Shown: positions 15,324 to 23,859 of the stretch, one piece after another | How the letters are laid out: every line of letters starts with the position of its first letter | How positions within the stretch are numbered: position 1 is the first letter of the stretch | The notes under the pieces: model-generated | Told to the model about the DNA's origin: nothing | The model's input: the letters and a program-made list of their open reading frames with translations, nothing else | The model's database searches: none | Source of the DNA: Diaphorobacter sp. HDW4B | Lineage (GTDB): Bacteria > Pseudomonadota > Gammaproteobacteria > Burkholderiales > Burkholderiaceae_C | Direction: 5' to 3' | Length of the DNA: 64,000 bases | Assembly: GCF_011305535.1 (NCBI RefSeq) | Contig: NZ_CP049906.1 | Location: forward strand, 620,001-684,000 | Made by a program: the position numbers and the translations under genes

Positions 15324-16652
15324 ATGAATCGCAAAAAACAGGACGTTGACGCGCACAGCGCTCAACAGTCCAAGAAGGCAACCGCCAGCGGCTGGATCGG
15401 TTCAGCGCTGGAGTACTACGACTTCTTCATCTATGCAACCGCTGCAGCGCTGATCTTTCCGCAGATATTTTTCCCGAAAGGCGATCCCAACGTCGCCATC
15501 ATCGCCTCGCTCGCCACCTATGGCGTGGGGTATGTGGCGCGCCCCATCGGCGCGTTCGTGTTGGGACACCTGGGCGATACGCGCGGTCGCAAGCAAATTC
15601 TTGTGCTGTGCATGCTGTTGATGGGCGTTTCCACCATGATCGTGGGACTGCTGCCCAGCTACGAGCAAATTGGCTTGTGGGCTCCCGCGCTGCTGGTCGT
15701 CTGCCGACTGATTCAAGGCTTTGCTGTTGCAGGCGAAATATCCGGCGCCAGTTCGATGATTCTGGAGCACGCGCCGCCCGGACAACGAGGCTACTACGCG
15801 AGCTTTGCCCTGCAGGGTGTGCAAGCCGGACAAATCATGGCGGCAGCGATCTTCTTGCCACTCGCGCACTTCATGCCAGCCGATGCCTTCCTGGCATGGG
15901 GCTGGCGCATTCCCTTCTTGCTGAGCTTCATTCTGATCGTTGTCGGCTGGATCATTCGCCGTGAAGTGGACGAAACGCCCGCATTCACCCACGACCAAAC
16001 CAAGAAGGCGCGCTCACCAGTGCTGGACGCCTTCAAGTACAACTCCCCGAACATGCTGCGGGTCACACTCATGGCGGCAATGAACGTCATTCCGGTCGTC
16101 ACCACGGTGTTCGGTGCCGTGTATGCGGTACAACCAGCGTACGGCATTGGCTTCGACAAGAACGTCTATCTGTGGATCCCCGTGCTGGGCAACCTCGTGG
16201 CGATACTGATCATTCCACTGATTGGACGACTCTCGGACCGTCTGGGTCGCCGCCCGCCCTTCATCGTCGGTTCGCTGCTGGCTGGTGCGATGTCTTTTGG
16301 CTACCTGTACGCCATCAGCATCCACAACGTCGCGCTCGCAATCGTGATGTCCGTGCTGATGTGGGGCGTCGCCTACCAGGGATTCAACGCCGTGTTCCCG
16401 AGCTTCTTTCCCGAGCTGTTTCCCACCCGCACCCGCGTGTCGGCGATGGCCATCTCTCAGAACGTCGGCACCGCAACCACCGCCATGCTGCCAGCCCTGT
16501 TCGCAGCCGTGGCTCCTCCCGGCTCGCAGAACATCTGGATGACCGTAGGAGGCCTGGCCTTCGCCATCACGATCGTCGCAGCCACTGCCGCATGGAGCGC
16601 CCGAGAGACTTATCGCACCGCCATGCATGAGTTGGGGCGGGACGTTGTTTGA
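15324..16652 (+). CDS. MFS transporter, metabolite:H+ symporter (MHS) family
   Basis: A 442-aa permease with 12 predicted membrane helices. The MHS signatures are SGWIGSALEYYDFFIYATAA at the start of helix 1, RPIGAFVLGHLGDTRGRKQ in loop 2-3 and GRLSDRLGRRP in loop 8-9. Relatives import shikimate, alpha-ketoglutarate, protocatechuate and similar acids with protons. It follows the AroE-like and flavoprotein genes (137-bp gap, AGAGAGG before the ATG), so it probably imports the substrate of this pathway, with a shikimate-like compound as the leading guess. Confidence 0.88.
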   Translation: MNRKKQDVDAHSAQQSKKATASGWIGSALEYYDFFIYATAAALIFPQIFFPKGDPNVAIIASLATYGVGYVARPIGAFVLGHLGDTRGRKQILVLCMLLMGVSTMIVGLLPSYEQIGLWAPALLVVCRLIQGFAVAGEISGASSMILEHAPPGQRGYYASFALQGVQAGQIMAAAIFLPLAHFMPADAFLAWGWRIPFLLSFILIVVGWIIRREVDETPAFTHDQTKKARSPVLDAFKYNSPNMLRVTLMAAMNVIPVVTTVFGAVYAVQPAYGIGFDKNVYLWIPVLGNLVAILIIPLIGRLSDRLGRRPPFIVGSLLAGAMSFGYLYAISIHNVALAIVMSVLMWGVAYQGFNAVFPSFFPELFPTRTRVSAMAISQNVGTATTAMLPALFAAVAPPGSQNIWMTVGGLAFAITIVAATAAWSARETYRTAMHELGRDVV

Positions 16653-16699
16653 ACCCAGCCCGAGTTGATCACCAAGCATGCCTCTTGCCGAACCGGAAT

Positions 16700-16740
16700 G
16701 CCCAGAAAGGGCAAGCGAGGTTCGCTGAGGCATTCTGGGC
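16700..16740. terminator. Hairpin between convergent MFS and leuD-like genes
   Basis: Outer stem GCCCAGAA (16700-16707) pairs with TTCTGGGC (16733-16740) and encloses a small inner hairpin AGCGA/TCGCT. It sits in the 91-bp gap between two convergent genes, where a bidirectional terminator is expected; no strong T tract is seen. Confidence 0.45.
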
Positions 16741-16743
16741 CGT

Positions 16744-17394
16744 TCAACGCGGGCTGCTGTCCAAGTGCTCCTTCATCCTCTTGGCCACGTCGCGAACCCA
16801 TGGCTGTTTGGCCCAGTGGGACTCTGCGAACGCATGAATTTCCTCCTGATGATTCAAGGTCAGGCCGATGACATCGACGCCTTGCAGGAACATGGTCTGG
16901 TGGCGCTGCGAGATGGGGAATTCGGCCTGGATTGGGCCGTAGGTGACTTTGCGTGATGCCACGTCGATCTGCATGGGTGGGGCTTCAGCGCCGTCGGCAA
17001 GGTCCATCATCGCCTCGATGGTCTGTGGATCGAGTTGCACAAGCAGCAGGCGGTTGCCCATCGCATTGGAGTAGAAGATTTCCCCGAAGCTGGGTGCGAC
17101 CACGGCCTGAATGCCGTACTGCAGCAGGCCCCACACGGCGTGCTCGCGGCTGGAGCCGCATCCGAAATTGGAGCCACCCAGAAGCACGTTGGTGCCAGCG
17201 CGGTCGGGATGGTTCAGGGCACATTCCGGGCGCAGCGTTCCGCTCTTGTCGAAGCGCAGGTCGTACAGCAGGCCTTGCGCCAGACCCGATTTGTCGATGC
17301 CGCGCAGGAACTGTTTGGGCATGATCTGGTCGGTGTCCAGATTGTCGATGCGCAGCGCAGTCGCCTGTCCCGTGATGGTTCGATCAGTTGGCAT
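16744..17394 (-). CDS. leuD: 3-isopropylmalate dehydratase small subunit (LeuD-like)
   Basis: A 216-aa swivel domain of the aconitase superfamily with the signature GSNFGCGSSREHAVWGL and the N-terminal TGQATALRIDNLDTDQIMPK. With LeuC it isomerises 2- and 3-isopropylmalate by dehydration and rehydration. It overlaps the leuC-like gene by 11 bp and lies at the end of a Bug-LeuC-LeuD operon. That context, without leuA or leuB and with a solute receptor as first gene, suggests a catabolic homologue acting on another hydroxy-acid (for example citraconate or a dimethylmalate-type acid) and not the leucine-biosynthesis copy. The specificity is not readable from sequence. Confidence 0.85.
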   Translation of the reverse strand: MPTDRTITGQATALRIDNLDTDQIMPKQFLRGIDKSGLAQGLLYDLRFDKSGTLRPECALNHPDRAGTNVLLGGSNFGCGSSREHAVWGLLQYGIQAVVAPSFGEIFYSNAMGNRLLLVQLDPQTIEAMMDLADGAEAPPMQIDVASRKVTYGPIQAEFPISQRHQTMFLQGVDVIGLTLNHQEEIHAFAESHWAKQPWVRDVAKRMKEHLDSSPR

Positions 17395-18820
17395 GCGTTT
17401 GCTCCATCTTTCTTGCGTCGGTGATCATCCCGGTCACGGCCGCGGCAGCGGCCATTGCGGGGCTCATCAGGTGGGTGATCGCGCCTCGGCCCTGGCGGCC
17501 TTCGAAGTTGCGGTTGGTGGTCGATGCGCAGCGTATGCCGTCCATCAGCACGTCGTCGTTCATGGCGAGGCACATGGAGCAACCGGGCTTGCGCCATTCG
17601 AAGCCCGCGTTGAGGAATACCTTGTCCAGCCCCTCCAACTCGGCCTGAATCTTGACGGCGCCGGAGCCCGGAACCACCATCGCGCGAACCCCCTTGGCGA
17701 CCTGTCTGCCCTCCACGATGGACGCTGCGGCGCGCAGGTCCTCGATGCGTGCATTGGTGCATGAGCCGATGAAGACATGCTCGATGGGCGTGCCCGCGAG
17801 CGCGGCTCCCGGCTGCAAAGCGGTGTACCGCAGCGCCTGTTCTGCGCTGCGACGGATCTCGCTGCTCAGACTTTCCGGGGACGGAATCTTGCCGCTGATG
17901 GGCAGCACCTGATCGGGGCTTGTTCCCCAAGTGACGTGAGGCTCGATGTTCGCAGCGTCGAAAACATGTTCCGCGTCGAATGTCGCGTCTGCGTCGCTGC
18001 GAAGGTCTTTCCAAGCCGCAAGAGCCGATTCGCGAGTCTGCCCCACGATGTCGGGGCACTTCTCGAGAACATAGCGGATGGATGTCTCGTCAGGCGCAAT
18101 CAGCGCTCCGCGCGCTCCGGCTTCCACGGCCATATTGCAGAGCGTGAATCGCGCCTCGACCGAGAGTTGTTCGATGGCAGTGCCGCAGAACTCCACCACG
18201 TAGCCGCGCGCACCCTGCGCACCGATCTGACCGATGATCATCAGAATCAGATCCTTGCTGGTGGTGCCTGTCGGGAGTGTTCCATCCACGCGAATGCGCA
18301 TGTCCTTTGCAGTGCGATAAACCAGCGTCTGCGTGGCGAGCACATGCTCCACCTCGGAGGTGCCGATGCCAAAGCCCAGTGCACCCAGCGCACCATAGGT
18401 GGTGGTGTGGCTGTCGCCGCAGATGACCACCATGCCGGGCCGGATCATTCCATGTTCGGGCGCGACCACATGCTCGATGCCCTGCATGGCATCGTTGGTG
18501 TCGAACAAGGGAATGCCGTGCATCGCGCAGTTGCGGGCCAGATTGGAGGCCTGCAGCGCGGACGCCGCATCGTGAATGATGCGAATGGCGGACGGGTCCG
18601 TCGGAATGATGTGGCTGACGACCGAGACGTTCTGCCCGGGCACAGCCACTTTGCGGTTCTCTTCATGCAGCCCGGCGAAGGCTTGCGGACTGGTGTATTC
18701 GTTCATCAGATGCAGATCGCAGAACAACAGAACGTTGTCTTCATCGAGCCTGCGCACGGTGTGGCTGTCGACCAGTTTCTGGTACAGCGTCTTGTTGGAT
18801 GGGGTTGTGTCGTGGGGCAT
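17384..18820 (-). CDS. leuC: 3-isopropylmalate dehydratase large subunit (LeuC-like)
   Basis: A 478-aa aconitase-family protein. It begins with the typical TLYQKLVDSHTVRRLD and then LLFCDLHLMNEYTSPQAF. The [4Fe-4S] ligands are in VFIGSCTNARIEDL and CSMCLAMN near residues ~350-420. VICGDSHTTTYGALGALGFG is the substrate-binding signature. It forms the heterodimer with the overlapping LeuD-like subunit. It starts 15 bp after the Bug gene stop, so receptor and enzyme are coupled. It is probably a substrate-specialised paralogue, as argued for the small subunit. Confidence 0.87.
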   Translation of the reverse strand: MPHDTTPSNKTLYQKLVDSHTVRRLDEDNVLLFCDLHLMNEYTSPQAFAGLHEENRKVAVPGQNVSVVSHIIPTDPSAIRIIHDAASALQASNLARNCAMHGIPLFDTNDAMQGIEHVVAPEHGMIRPGMVVICGDSHTTTYGALGALGFGIGTSEVEHVLATQTLVYRTAKDMRIRVDGTLPTGTTSKDLILMIIGQIGAQGARGYVVEFCGTAIEQLSVEARFTLCNMAVEAGARGALIAPDETSIRYVLEKCPDIVGQTRESALAAWKDLRSDADATFDAEHVFDAANIEPHVTWGTSPDQVLPISGKIPSPESLSSEIRRSAEQALRYTALQPGAALAGTPIEHVFIGSCTNARIEDLRAAASIVEGRQVAKGVRAMVVPGSGAVKIQAELEGLDKVFLNAGFEWRKPGCSMCLAMNDDVLMDGIRCASTTNRNFEGRQGRGAITHLMSPAMAAAAAVTGMITDARKMEQTHAN

Positions 18821-18835
18821 GTTCTTCTTCGCTTG

Positions 18836-19801
18836 TCAGTCTGCGGTGATCCCGCGTTCCTTCACCAGCTTGCCCCATTGAGGCAGTTCACGCTCCAGGC
18901 GCGCGCGGGCTTCGGCGGGTGTGGATGGCAGCGGGTCAAAGCCTTCTTTGGCCATTCGGGCGGCGACATTGGGTTTGGCGAGGACCGAACGCAAAGTGGC
19001 GTTCAACTTCTCGATCACCGGGGCGGGTGTGCCGGCAGGTGCAAACACCATGAACCAAGTTTCGAAGGCGTAGTTCGGCATGCCTCCTTCGGCGATGGTC
19101 GGCACATCGGGCATCAACGGAGAGCGCTGTTTGCCAGTGACGCCAATGGCGCGCAGCTTGCCCCCTTGGACCTGAGGCGCTGCGGCTGAGAGCACCGGGA
19201 ACGACATTTGCACCTGGCCGCCGATGGTGTCGACCAGAGCCGGGCCACCGCCGCGGTACGGTACGTGCATGATGTTGAAATTGCCGACGCTCTTGAACAA
19301 CTCGGCGGCAATGTGGAAGGTACTGCCCGAACCAGCCGAGCCGTAGCTGAACTCGCCCTGCTTGGCACTCAGCAGGGCCATCAGTTCCTTGAGGTTCTTG
19401 GCGGGAAGCGCGTTGTTGACGACCAGCACATGCTGCGAAGTGGCCACCATGCCAATGGGTGCCAGATCCTTGAGGGTGTCGTAGGGCATCTTGGCCGTCA
19501 GCCACGGATTGATGGCCAGAGACACGGTCTGCAACCCGATGGTGTATCCGTCAGCCGGAGATTTCGCCACCGCGTCCACCCCCAGATTGCCACCGGCACC
19601 GCCCTTGTTTTCGATCACAAGCGACTGCCCCAGCGCCTTGCCCCATTCTTCGGAGACCAGCCGCGCGGCGATGTCGGCACTTCCTCCGGGGGCGTAGGGC
19701 ACGATCAGTTTGACCGGCTTCTGCGGGTAGGCATTCTGTGCCAATGCGTGGGTCAGCGGCATGCATGCAGCCAGCGCGAGTACAAGGGTTCTGCGGTTCA
19801 T
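18836..19801 (-). CDS. Bug-family tripartite tricarboxylate transporter substrate-binding protein
   Basis: A 321-aa periplasmic receptor with an N-terminal signal peptide (MNRRTLVLALAACMPLTHALA) and the TctC/Bug signatures YPQKPVKLIVPYAPGGSADI, VIENKGGAGGNLG and FNIMHVPYRGGGPAL. Such proteins bind carboxylates for TctAB permeases or act as sensors; no tctA or tctB gene is in the window. It heads the operon with leuC- and leuD-like genes, and an AT-rich putative promoter region (about 19840-19915) precedes it. Confidence 0.9.
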   Translation of the reverse strand: MNRRTLVLALAACMPLTHALAQNAYPQKPVKLIVPYAPGGSADIAARLVSEEWGKALGQSLVIENKGGAGGNLGVDAVAKSPADGYTIGLQTVSLAINPWLTAKMPYDTLKDLAPIGMVATSQHVLVVNNALPAKNLKELMALLSAKQGEFSYGSAGSGSTFHIAAELFKSVGNFNIMHVPYRGGGPALVDTIGGQVQMSFPVLSAAAPQVQGGKLRAIGVTGKQRSPLMPDVPTIAEGGMPNYAFETWFMVFAPAGTPAPVIEKLNATLRSVLAKPNVAARMAKEGFDPLPSTPAEARARLERELPQWGKLVKERGITAD

Positions 19802-19969
19802 CGATGTCTCCGGTGTTTGTTATGAAGCACGAGACAGATGCTAATAATGAATGAAAATTAAATAAATTACGTCAGATTCATTCTTTATTGCCTACAGCAC
19901 AATAATTGACCCATGATTCGCCATGCGCGGAAAGGCCGGCACACGCTCACCGCGCAGGAAGCCTCGATG

Positions 19970-20893
19970 TCACCAGGGACCGCAGGGCTCCGCCGCCCGT
20001 CTGCGCCATGGCTCGAAGGCATCGACCAGTCGGTCCACCATGGTCCGGATTTTTGCGGGCATCTGTTTGGTGGCCTGGAACACCGCATACACATCGGCAG
20101 GCGGACTGCTCCAGTCTCCGAGGACCGGCACCAGCCGCTTGCTGCGCAGGTGCTCGGCAATGTCCCACTGCGAACGCAGCAAAATGCCACGCCCTTCGAT
20201 GGCCCAGCCCAACGCGGCCGTCCCATCGTTGGAGCTCAGGTTCGATCGAACCTTGACCGCTTCGACTTCGCCCGCGCGACGCAGATACCAGGTGCCGTAG
20301 GTCTCATCACCCTCGCGGATGAAGATGCAATTGTGCTTGCCAAGTTCTCTCGGTGTGGCCGGAACGCCAAGCTTCTTCAGGTAGCTCGGTGCCGCACACA
20401 GCAGCCGCCGGTTGTTGGCCAGCAGTCGCGCAGTCAGGCGACTGTCGGCCTGCTCGCCAAAACGAATGACGAGATCAAAGCCCTGCTCCACCAGATTGAT
20501 CGGCCGATCCGTCAGATGCAGTTGCACCTCGACCTGCGGAAACTCCTGCGTGAACTTCGACAGCACTGGCGCAATGTACATGCGCCCAAAACCGAGCGTC
20601 GCACCAATGCGAATCGTCCCCATGGGCTGGTGCGTCCCGCCACCCAGGCGGCTTTCCAGCGCACTGAGCTCCTCCAGAATTCGCGCTCCGTCGTTGAGGT
20701 ATTGCTCCCCTTCCGGCGTCAGGCTCGACCGGCGCGTCGTGCGATTGAGCAGTCGCACGCCGAGCCGGGCCTCCAAAGCAGCGAGTCGCCGCGACACGAC
20801 AGGCGGCGTGACACCCAGCTCCTGGGCCGCGGCAGCCATGCTGCCCAACTTGGCGATTTGCGCGAAAAGCGTGAGATCGGAAAAAGAATCCAT
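19970..20893 (-). CDS. LysR-family transcriptional regulator
   Basis: A 307-aa regulator: HTH at residues ~1-60 (FSDLTLFAQIAKLGSMAAAA, then VTPPVVSRRLAALEARLGVR) and a CrgA-like effector domain (LGFGRMYIAPVLSKFTQEFP, then LTDRPINLVEQGFDLVIRFG). It lies immediately upstream of, and in the same direction as, the Bug-leuC-leuD operon, with a 168-bp AT-rich gap that could hold its target. It is a plausible regulator of that operon. The ligand is unknown. Confidence 0.88.
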   Translation of the reverse strand: MDSFSDLTLFAQIAKLGSMAAAAQELGVTPPVVSRRLAALEARLGVRLLNRTTRRSSLTPEGEQYLNDGARILEELSALESRLGGGTHQPMGTIRIGATLGFGRMYIAPVLSKFTQEFPQVEVQLHLTDRPINLVEQGFDLVIRFGEQADSRLTARLLANNRRLLCAAPSYLKKLGVPATPRELGKHNCIFIREGDETYGTWYLRRAGEVEAVKVRSNLSSNDGTAALGWAIEGRGILLRSQWDIAEHLRSKRLVPVLGDWSSPPADVYAVFQATKQMPAKIRTMVDRLVDAFEPWRRRAAEPCGPW

Positions 20894-21012
20894 GGTGGCG
20901 GACAGCGCGAGAAAGACGGTGGATGGTGACGATTATCGATCGGCTGTGCACATGCGCCATGCGTGCCCCTGCTCTGAACGGCGCCTGATCTACAGACCTG
21001 CACAGGAGACCA

Positions 21013-21735
21013 TCACGGTGATCCCTCTCCCATGCGCACAGCCCTTGGCTGATCGAATTGGCCCGGCTGGATGCGGCGGCCTTCCATATCGGTGATGCCG
21101 CAGTAGCCGACGCCATAAGCATCGAAACCCATGCGCGCGCTGCTGGCGCTGTAGTCCAGACAGTCGTGATGGTGGCCATGAAACGCCTTGTCGACACGCA
21201 GGCTCCTGGCCAACTCATCCAGCACATCGAAACCGTGCGGATGGGCGCTCGGTGCCTCATGCGTCACCAGGATGTCGGCGCGCTGGGCAACCAAGCGGAA
21301 ATAGTCTTCGGGGAAGATGGTGCTGCGATGCTTGCGTGGCAAGCCGTCGCGCCAACGGTTGCTGCGTCCGCAATGCAATGTGAATTCTGCGGCACTTTCA
21401 TATTTCCATTGAGCGGGCGGCCACCACACCTGGCCGCGAAAAACGCCGCCCAGACCCGCAATGCGCACGCCGTCGATCTCCGCAACCCGGCCATGCAGAT
21501 TGCGGTCTCCAAGCGCCGATCCGAACACATGGTCGTAATCCGCATCGGTGTCCGTGTCATGGTTGCCGTGGATGTACCAGACCTCGGTCATGTCCAGAAT
21601 GGGCGCAAGCTCCTGCTCCAGCGGCCGCCGGGCCTGAATGTCCCCCAGAAACACGATGGCCGCCGGTCGGTCTCTGGCAACGATGTCCAGCACGTGATCG
21701 AAGTAACCGTGGGTGTCGCCACAGAAGTAGATCAT
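21013..21735 (-). CDS. Metallophosphoesterase (calcineurin-like)
   Basis: A 240-aa cytoplasmic protein with the five metallophosphoesterase blocks: CGDTHGYFDH, FLGDIQARRP, WYIHGNHDTD, LVTHEAPSAHP and KAFHGHHHD. These supply the Asp, His and Asn ligands of a bimetal site. It hydrolyses phosphomonoesters or diesters; the substrate is not predictable. The ATG at 21735 follows an excellent AAAGGAGGA; a longer frame to 21861 is not needed. It stands alone between the LysR and AraC genes. Confidence 0.87.
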   Translation of the reverse strand: MIYFCGDTHGYFDHVLDIVARDRPAAIVFLGDIQARRPLEQELAPILDMTEVWYIHGNHDTDTDADYDHVFGSALGDRNLHGRVAEIDGVRIAGLGGVFRGQVWWPPAQWKYESAAEFTLHCGRSNRWRDGLPRKHRSTIFPEDYFRLVAQRADILVTHEAPSAHPHGFDVLDELARSLRVDKAFHGHHHDCLDYSASSARMGFDAYGVGYCGITDMEGRRIQPGQFDQPRAVRMGEGSP

Positions 21736-21844
21736 CGCAACCTGTCCTCCTTTGTCATATGCAGCCGATTGTGACCTCCAAAAGCTGCTTCCGAATGGAG
21801 GCGGGATGGACTCTCGAAGCGATGGACGAGGGACTTCCGTGCTT

Positions 21845-22660
21845 TCAGCTCGACTTCCCAACCGAAGACAGAAGCCGCGAAAGATGCCCGCTGCTCGAAA
21901 AGCCCAGTTGATGGCTTGCCTCGGCCAATCTGATTCCGCTGTCCAACATCTGCGTGGCCGCCTGTGCGATCAGGTGGCGTCGCAGTTGGACGGGACTGCA
22001 GCCGAATTCCTGCAGACAATGTCGCTGCAAGCTGCGCATCGACATGCCCAGCACCGAGGCCATGGATTCAAGGGATGGCGGACGTTGTCCTTCATCCAGC
22101 GCTGCGCCAATGAGTTGGCTCAGGCGCTGAGCGATGCTCGTCTCTGCCGAGTCTGCAAACACCACAGGATGGCCGTGCTCTAGTTGGGGCAACAGGGCAC
22201 GGACCAATTGCTGACGACTCGCGGGTGACAGGCCTGGCATGGTCAGTGTGGCGAGCATGCTTCTGGCAGGTGCGTCCAGATAGAACGCGCCGCGCACAGG
22301 ACAGTGGCGCAGCAGGTCCGGTTCAAGATACAGCTGGCCATGTTGCTGCTGGTGCGTTCGCGCGCGATTCGCATGGGCCGTCACCGCAGGCAGGAGCAGC
22401 GCCATGCCGGGCTGCAGCGTCAACTGCGATTCGGAAATCAAAGTGCCGCCTGTGAGTGCCTTGTTTGCTGCGACGGTTTCCTGCGTGCCATGCCAGCGGC
22501 TTTCGAGTGATCCGGCACTCACCCACAACAGCATGGAGCAATCATGCTCATGCCAATTGAACTGGTATTCGGGCTGCTTGTTTCCGGACAGCAAGAAGCC
22601 GTCGGACGCCAGAAGGTCCCGTTTGGCAGACATGGGATGAGGAATGAGCTTCGCGGTCAT
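21845..22660 (-). CDS. AraC-family transcriptional regulator
   Basis: A protein of about 271 aa. The N-terminal cupin-like sensing half contains FNWHEHDCSMLLWVSAGSLE. The C-terminal double HTH (~residues 185-270) includes SLESMASVLGMSMRSLQRHC, then RHLIAQAATQMLDSGIRLAE and SHQLGFSSSGHLSRL. The start is uncertain (22678, 22660 or 22636), since none has a good ribosome site; 22660 (MTAKLIPHP) is given. It diverges from the Bug-PhzF-RidA operon and probably controls it. Confidence 0.85.
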   Translation of the reverse strand: MTAKLIPHPMSAKRDLLASDGFLLSGNKQPEYQFNWHEHDCSMLLWVSAGSLESRWHGTQETVAANKALTGGTLISESQLTLQPGMALLLPAVTAHANRARTHQQQHGQLYLEPDLLRHCPVRGAFYLDAPARSMLATLTMPGLSPASRQQLVRALLPQLEHGHPVVFADSAETSIAQRLSQLIGAALDEGQRPPSLESMASVLGMSMRSLQRHCLQEFGCSPVQLRRHLIAQAATQMLDSGIRLAEASHQLGFSSSGHLSRLLSSVGKSS

Positions 22661-22836
22661 GGGCAGCAGAATTTGCATGCAGTATGCCCAAATTCGCGGT
22701 CCAGACCAAACAGGCCCATCCGATTCGCCCCTCGATGCCGTGTCGCCTTTGGGATGAAGGCCTCTGTCGCGTTTGGGTTTGAGCGGCAAGGCGCGGCTGC
22801 CTAGCATGGGGCTCCTTGTCTTCACCGGGTCCGTCC

Positions 22837-23838
22837 ATGAAATTCCTCGCACAACACCTTTGCCACAAGCTGGCTCGTGTCGCCTCGGTCACTTTGTTCT
22901 GTGTGGCGTCTGGCAGCCTTTCCGTCGCCCACGCGGCGACAAGCGACTGGCCCACCAAGCCCATCACGGTAGTGGTTCCGTTCCCTGCGGGCGGCGGCAC
23001 TGATCTGATCATTCGCGTGTTGCAGCCGAGTCTCTCGCGTCACCTGGGACAGCCCATCGTCATCGACAATCGCGGCGGCGCTGGCGGAACCATTGGCAGC
23101 ACCCAGCTCGCACGCAGCCGCGCGGATGGCTACACCGTGGGTCTGGTGACGACCAGCACACATGCCGTCGCACCGGCGATCTATCCCAAGCTGGGCTACA
23201 ACGTTCAGAAGGATTTTTCGTATGCGGGACTGATTGGAACGACGCCCTATTTGCTGGTGGCCACCCCCGCGATGGGAGTGGACAGCATGGTCGGGCTGCA
23301 AGACAAGTTGAAGGCAAGCTCCCAGAGCGTGAGCTATGGCTCGGTCGGCAAAGGCACGGTGTCCCATTTGATGGGCGAGCAGTTTCAACGCCAATTCGGT
23401 ACAGCGATGATTCATGTCCCTTATCGCGGTGCCGCGCCCGCCTATACGGATTTGCTCGGTGGTCAGATTCAGCTGATGTTCGACAATCCCGTCGGTCTGG
23501 TGCCCTATGTGCGCAGCGGCAAGATCAAGGCCCTGGCCACGACGGCGGCAACGCCGCTGCTGCCGGAACTCAAGACCTTCGAGCAGCAAGGCATCTCCGG
23601 CTTCAAGCAGCAACTTTGGTACGGCGTCGCGTTTCCGGCGCAGACGCCCCCTGCCATCGTGAAGCGTTTCTCCGGTGCTTTGCAGCAAACGCTGCAGGAG
23701 CCGGAAGTTGCCAAGGCGCTGGCCGACTATGGCGTCACGGTCGTCGCCGAAGAGTCGCAAGCCATGGCGGCGCGCGTCGCGCGCGATGCGAAGTATTGGG
23801 CCGATGTGTCCGCTGCTGCCGGCGTATCCATGGATTGA
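22837..23838 (+). CDS. Bug-family tripartite tricarboxylate transporter substrate-binding protein
   Basis: A 333-aa receptor with signal peptide (residues ~1-33, ending SVAHA) and the Bug signatures WPTKPITVVVPFPAGGGTDL, IVIDNRGGAGGTIG and MIHVPYRGAAPAYTDL. It is the first gene of a three-gene unit with PhzF-like and RidA-like proteins (21-bp gap to the next), so it probably delivers or senses the small acid or amine that those enzymes handle. The ATG at 22837 starts the signal peptide; the frame extends 7 codons further upstream. Confidence 0.9.
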   Translation: MKFLAQHLCHKLARVASVTLFCVASGSLSVAHAATSDWPTKPITVVVPFPAGGGTDLIIRVLQPSLSRHLGQPIVIDNRGGAGGTIGSTQLARSRADGYTVGLVTTSTHAVAPAIYPKLGYNVQKDFSYAGLIGTTPYLLVATPAMGVDSMVGLQDKLKASSQSVSYGSVGKGTVSHLMGEQFQRQFGTAMIHVPYRGAAPAYTDLLGGQIQLMFDNPVGLVPYVRSGKIKALATTAATPLLPELKTFEQQGISGFKQQLWYGVAFPAQTPPAIVKRFSGALQQTLQEPEVAKALADYGVTVVAEESQAMAARVARDAKYWADVSAAAGVSMD

Positions 23839-23859
23839 TGGCAAGCTTTTCCCATCCGA

